Below, one piece after another: positions 6,258-8,519 of a DNA stretch of 8,519 bases; within the stretch, counting starts at the first letter, position 1, and each line of letters starts with the position of its first letter. The stretch is taken from NCBI GenBank assembly GCA_018817195.1, contig JAHIUL010000159.1:1-8519 (forward strand), read 5' to 3'. The notes under the pieces were generated by a model. The model was not told the origin of the DNA, ran no database searches, and was given only the letters and a program-made list of their open reading frames with translations. This stretch comes from Candidatus Margulisiibacteriota bacterium. Its GTDB lineage: Bacteria; Margulisbacteria; WOR-1; O2-12-FULL-45-9. A program made the translations under genes and the position numbers.

Positions 6258-7829
6258 TTACTTTAGGACAGGCTTATATATTTTGGCCGTAAGGTCGATG
6301 GAGTTGAACCTGCGGCTTGAATAGAGAGTAATCTCTTCATTCATTTGTTTAACCATGAGCCAATCATTCCAGCGCAGCAAAGAATCATCCTGAACATCCT
6401 TTTGGTAAATACTTCCCGGGTCAAGTTCAATTGTTAAATAATATGCTGCATTGTCCAGCATCTCCCCATCAATAATACTAAGGTCACTCAATAAAACATC
6501 CTTGTGCTTCCTTAGATGAAACCTAATCGTTTCAGGCCCAAGACGGACCAGGTTAAGCTCTGTTTTTATTGAGGCGTCCAAAGGTACTTGCAGCTCAAAA
6601 AACTCCATAACATTTACCAGGTTTTGCGGCTGCCTTTCCGGAAACCAAGCCGCGTAAGCCTGTGGCAAAGAAACTGCCGCAGGCAGCAACAATATTAACA
6701 AAAAGGCCAGGGCGCCTCTTGGGTTATTCTGCCTGATTACCTCAAATAAATAGACAAGAACAGCCGCAGCAATAATAAACAAAAGCGGTACAATAATAAA
6801 TATCATTTGCGGCGCCTTTACGCTTATTGTCAGCGTTAATAAAAGAATAACTGTCAAAACATAACTATATACTCTCTTAAGTTGTTTATAATGGAAAATA
6901 ATATTTGGCAACAATAAGGAAGCTAAAACCAACGCCCCTAGCCACGGCGAAAAACTAACCTGGCTAATAATAACTTTTGGATAATAAAACAAATTTTGCC
7001 AAATACCCGGAACAACTACACCCCCGGAAGACCTAAAAATAGATGTTATAAGCAGGGAAACTTTCCTAGAAAAAGAAACTGAAAACCACAGGCCGCAAAA
7101 AACTAAAATTACGCCTAAAACAATTGCCTTTCGGTAAGACCACCAAATAAAATGTACTGCGTGCTCCTCTCCCAGCTTTTTCAGCCTAACAGCCTCCCTG
7201 GTTAACGGGCCCAATTTCACCAGAGTCATGACTAAAAAAGCCGGGATAAGCAAATAAGCGTACAAATAACTGGTATAAATGGACAGGCCGATTAAGACAG
7301 CCAAAAACAAATACTCAATTGTGATTTTTCTTTCCTCAGAATGCATGTAAAGGTAAGCTGCTGCAATAAACAAGAAAGCGCCCAAAGCCTCAATCATATT
7401 CTCGGTGGCAAACCTGATCATCATGGGAGAAGTTAAGGCCATCAAAGAAGCAACAATGCCAACTTTCCAGCCTTTTTCGTCACATAACTTATCAGAAAGC
7501 AAATAAATCAGGATAACCGTGCCAAAAAACAAAAACAAGCTTAAAAGCCGGGCAGAGACATAACTGGTGCCAAAAATCAGGAAAAATATGGAAAGCAGCC
7601 AGGAGTGCAGAAAAGGCCAAACCATTTGCCGCTGAGTGTCGTAGCAAAAAGCGCTCAAATTTAAGGTCTGGATATCACGCGCCAGCCAGTAACCGTAAAG
7701 CGCGTGCTGGGCTTCTTCCTTGGTAAAAGCATCCCCAGCAAGAATACGATTGGCAAAGACCACTCCGCCGACAAGGATCACGGCCGCTAAAACAAAGATA
7801 AATCCTTTCCAAAAAAGGGAAAGTTTCAC
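6258..7829 (-). CDS. GT39-like polytopic membrane glycosyltransferase
   Basis: This integral membrane protein probably transfers a sugar from a polyprenyl-phosphate donor to an acceptor on the outer face of the membrane. Numbered from GTG at 7829 (523 residues), a signal-anchor-like first helix (about 8-28) is followed by an extracytoplasmic loop with FTKEEAQHALYGYWLARDI (35-53). This has the acidic motif and spacing of the dolichyl-phosphate-mannose mannosyltransferase/ArnT group (GT39, PMT_2). About ten more hydrophobic segments extend to residue 394. The last 130 residues are soluble. The open frame reaches a TTG at 7838, but a consensus -10 box covers that TTG, so the GTG at 7829 is preferred, read from a leaderless mRNA. 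The acceptor and donor sugars cannot be told. It is divergent from cca and 107 bp upstream of the reductase fusion; no functional link to either is evident. Confidence 0.8.
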   Translation of the reverse strand: MKLSLFWKGFIFVLAAVILVGGVVFANRILAGDAFTKEEAQHALYGYWLARDIQTLNLSAFCYDTQRQMVWPFLHSWLLSIFFLIFGTSYVSARLLSLFLFFGTVILIYLLSDKLCDEKGWKVGIVASLMALTSPMMIRFATENMIEALGAFLFIAAAYLYMHSEERKITIEYLFLAVLIGLSIYTSYLYAYLLIPAFLVMTLVKLGPLTREAVRLKKLGEEHAVHFIWWSYRKAIVLGVILVFCGLWFSVSFSRKVSLLITSIFRSSGGVVVPGIWQNLFYYPKVIISQVSFSPWLGALVLASLLLPNIIFHYKQLKRVYSYVLTVILLLTLTISVKAPQMIFIIVPLLFIIAAAVLVYLFEVIRQNNPRGALAFLLILLLPAAVSLPQAYAAWFPERQPQNLVNVMEFFELQVPLDASIKTELNLVRLGPETIRFHLRKHKDVLLSDLSIIDGEMLDNAAYYLTIELDPGSIYQKDVQDDSLLRWNDWLMVKQMNEEITLYSSRRFNSIDLTAKIYKPVLK

Positions 7830-7837
7830 GATAGACA

Positions 7838-7867
7838 ATTATAAACACAGGCCCCTGCCAAAGTCAA
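7838..7867 (-). promoter_or_regulatory. Near-consensus promoter of the glycosyltransferase gene, predicted leaderless
   Basis: On the minus strand, TTGACT (7867-7862, 5 of 6) and a perfect TATAAT (7843-7838) are separated by 18 bp. Eight bases separate the -10 box from the GTG at 7829, so transcription should start at or within two bases of that codon. The -10 box includes the first base of the upstream TTG at 7838, so that codon would not be transcribed in full. The spacer contains the near-palindrome CAGGGGCCTG, whose role is unclear. Confidence 0.7.
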
Positions 7868-7893
7868 TGAAAATCAAGCTTTGAGCCACAGGG

Positions 7894-7922
7894 TTTACAA
7901 TTAGGTAAAGCTGGGATAAACT
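7894..7922 (+). promoter_or_regulatory. Putative promoter of cca
   Basis: TTTACA (7894-7899, 5 of 6) and TAAACT (7917-7922, 4 of 6) have a 17-bp spacer. Transcription would start near 7929, about 7 nt before the ATG at 7936. The bases before the ATG (TTTAAATTC) contain no Shine-Dalgarno sequence. This promoter is back to back with that of the glycosyltransferase; their -35 boxes are 26 bp apart. Confidence 0.5.
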
Positions 7923-7935
7923 ATTCTTTAAATTC

Positions 7936-8519
7936 ATGTTTACCATTGATAAAAATGCCCTTCAGATAATAAAAACCCTAAAGGACAAGGGTTTTCAAGC
8001 GTACTCAGTCGGCGGCTGCATGCGCGACCTGCTGCTAGGCTTTGAGCCTGAGGAATGGGACATCACAACCAGCGCCAAGCCAGAAGAGGTTACAGGCCTC
8101 TTTGACAAGGTTGTCCCTACCGGGATTGCATACGGCACGGTCACAGTTTTGCTGGCAGACAGCCATTATGAAGTTACAACCTTTCGTTCTGATGAAAAAT
8201 ACGTTGACGGCAGGCATCCTTCAAACGTCAAGTTTACCAAAGACATTCATCAGGACTTGGCTCGCCGCGACTTTACCATTAACGCACTAGCCTATGACCC
8301 GCTTGAAGATGATTTGATTGATGACTTCAAGGGAAAACAAGATCTAAAAAAGAAGGTTATCAGGGCAATTGGCAACCCGGTTGACCGTTTTTCTGAAGAC
8401 GGCCTGCGCTCTGTCCGCGCCTGCCGCTTCGCGGCTAAGCTAAACTTTAAAATTGACAGGAAAACTCTTGGCGCAATTAGTAAAACACTACCTGTTACAA
8501 AAATGGTTGCGCCTGAAAG
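7936..8519 (+). CDS. cca: CCA-adding tRNA nucleotidyltransferase (class II), 5' part, cut by the window edge
   Basis: The enzyme adds or repairs the CCA end of tRNAs. The first 194 codons are present and the frame is open to the last base. The head domain has SVGGCMRDLLLG (24-35), EEWDITTSAKPEEV (39-52), GTVTV (67-71), EVTTFRSDEKYVDGRHP (79-95) and DLARRDFTINALAYDP (107-122). The neck has RFSEDGLRSVRACRFAAKL (151-169), including the EDxxR nucleotide-selecting motif (E154, D155, R158). The position that is usually the first Asp of the metal-binding DxD is Glu (E40-W-D42). The ATG at 7936 is the natural start, because the GG..RD motif follows at the usual distance. Whether the full protein has an HD domain, or does only CC or A addition, cannot be seen. 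It is divergent from the glycosyltransferase. Confidence 0.95.
   Translation, partial: MFTIDKNALQIIKTLKDKGFQAYSVGGCMRDLLLGFEPEEWDITTSAKPEEVTGLFDKVVPTGIAYGTVTVLLADSHYEVTTFRSDEKYVDGRHPSNVKFTKDIHQDLARRDFTINALAYDPLEDDLIDDFKGKQDLKKKVIRAIGNPVDRFSEDGLRSVRACRFAAKLNFKIDRKTLGAISKTLPVTKMVAPE

Noticed and set aside
6249..6267. Possible terminator after the glycosyltransferase (CCTAAA / TTTAGG stem)
   Set aside because: The stem is only 6 bp and AU-rich, it overlaps the stop codon, and no T-run follows on the minus strand.
8035..8290. Small open frames on both strands inside cca
   Set aside because: The frame starting at 7936 carries the complete set of CCA-enzyme head-domain motifs, so these are shadows.

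Overview
The window is about 8.5 kb of bacterial DNA of moderate, somewhat AT-leaning composition. It carries an insertion sequence at its left edge, a convergent response regulator / histidine kinase pair, a large fusion protein that ends in an acyl-ACP-reductase-like domain, a polytopic GT39-type glycosyltransferase, and the 5' part of a CCA-adding enzyme gene that runs off the right edge. No RNA gene, CRISPR array or phage gene was seen. The organism cannot be named from this sequence. The standard code, bacterial two-component proteins and a class II CCA enzyme make it a bacterium. A full-length domain resembling cyanobacterial long-chain acyl-ACP reductase (AAR), without any photosynthesis gene nearby, would fit an uncultured lineage near Cyanobacteria such as Margulisbacteria/Saganbacteria (WOR-1), but this is only a guess.

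Layout. Positions 4-1111 are a complete IS30-family element with imperfect terminal inverted repeats and one transposase gene on the + strand. Just past its right end lie a promoter, a strong GGAGG ribosome binding site and a single-domain response regulator (1175-1654, +). This gene meets the histidine kinase (1651-3702, -) tail to tail, with the two stop codons overlapping. Upstream of the kinase on the same strand is an 803-residue protein (3739-6150, -) with an unassigned N-terminal region, a GAF-like domain, a hydrophobic linker and a C-terminal AAR-like reductase domain. Further upstream is a GT39-like membrane glycosyltransferase (6258-7829, -). It is transcribed divergently from cca (7936 to the window end, +).

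How the genes may work together. The GAF-AAR protein and the GAF-containing kinase are adjacent on one strand, 36 bp apart, and the response regulator lies just beyond. This suggests that sensing, phosphotransfer and a fatty acyl/aldehyde activity at the membrane belong to one unit. That link is inferred from position only.

The most general signal is in the promoters. The kinase and glycosyltransferase genes have near-consensus -10 boxes 7-8 nt before their start codons and no Shine-Dalgarno sequence. The reductase fusion, cca and the IS transposase have -10-like boxes 10-13 nt before theirs. This points to leaderless or nearly leaderless mRNAs as a common style in this genome, with the response regulator as the exception. 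The main points for follow-up are the GAF-AAR fusion with a retained catalytic cysteine, the leaderless promoters (which also correct one start codon), and the palindrome in the IS30 left end that overlaps its promoter.
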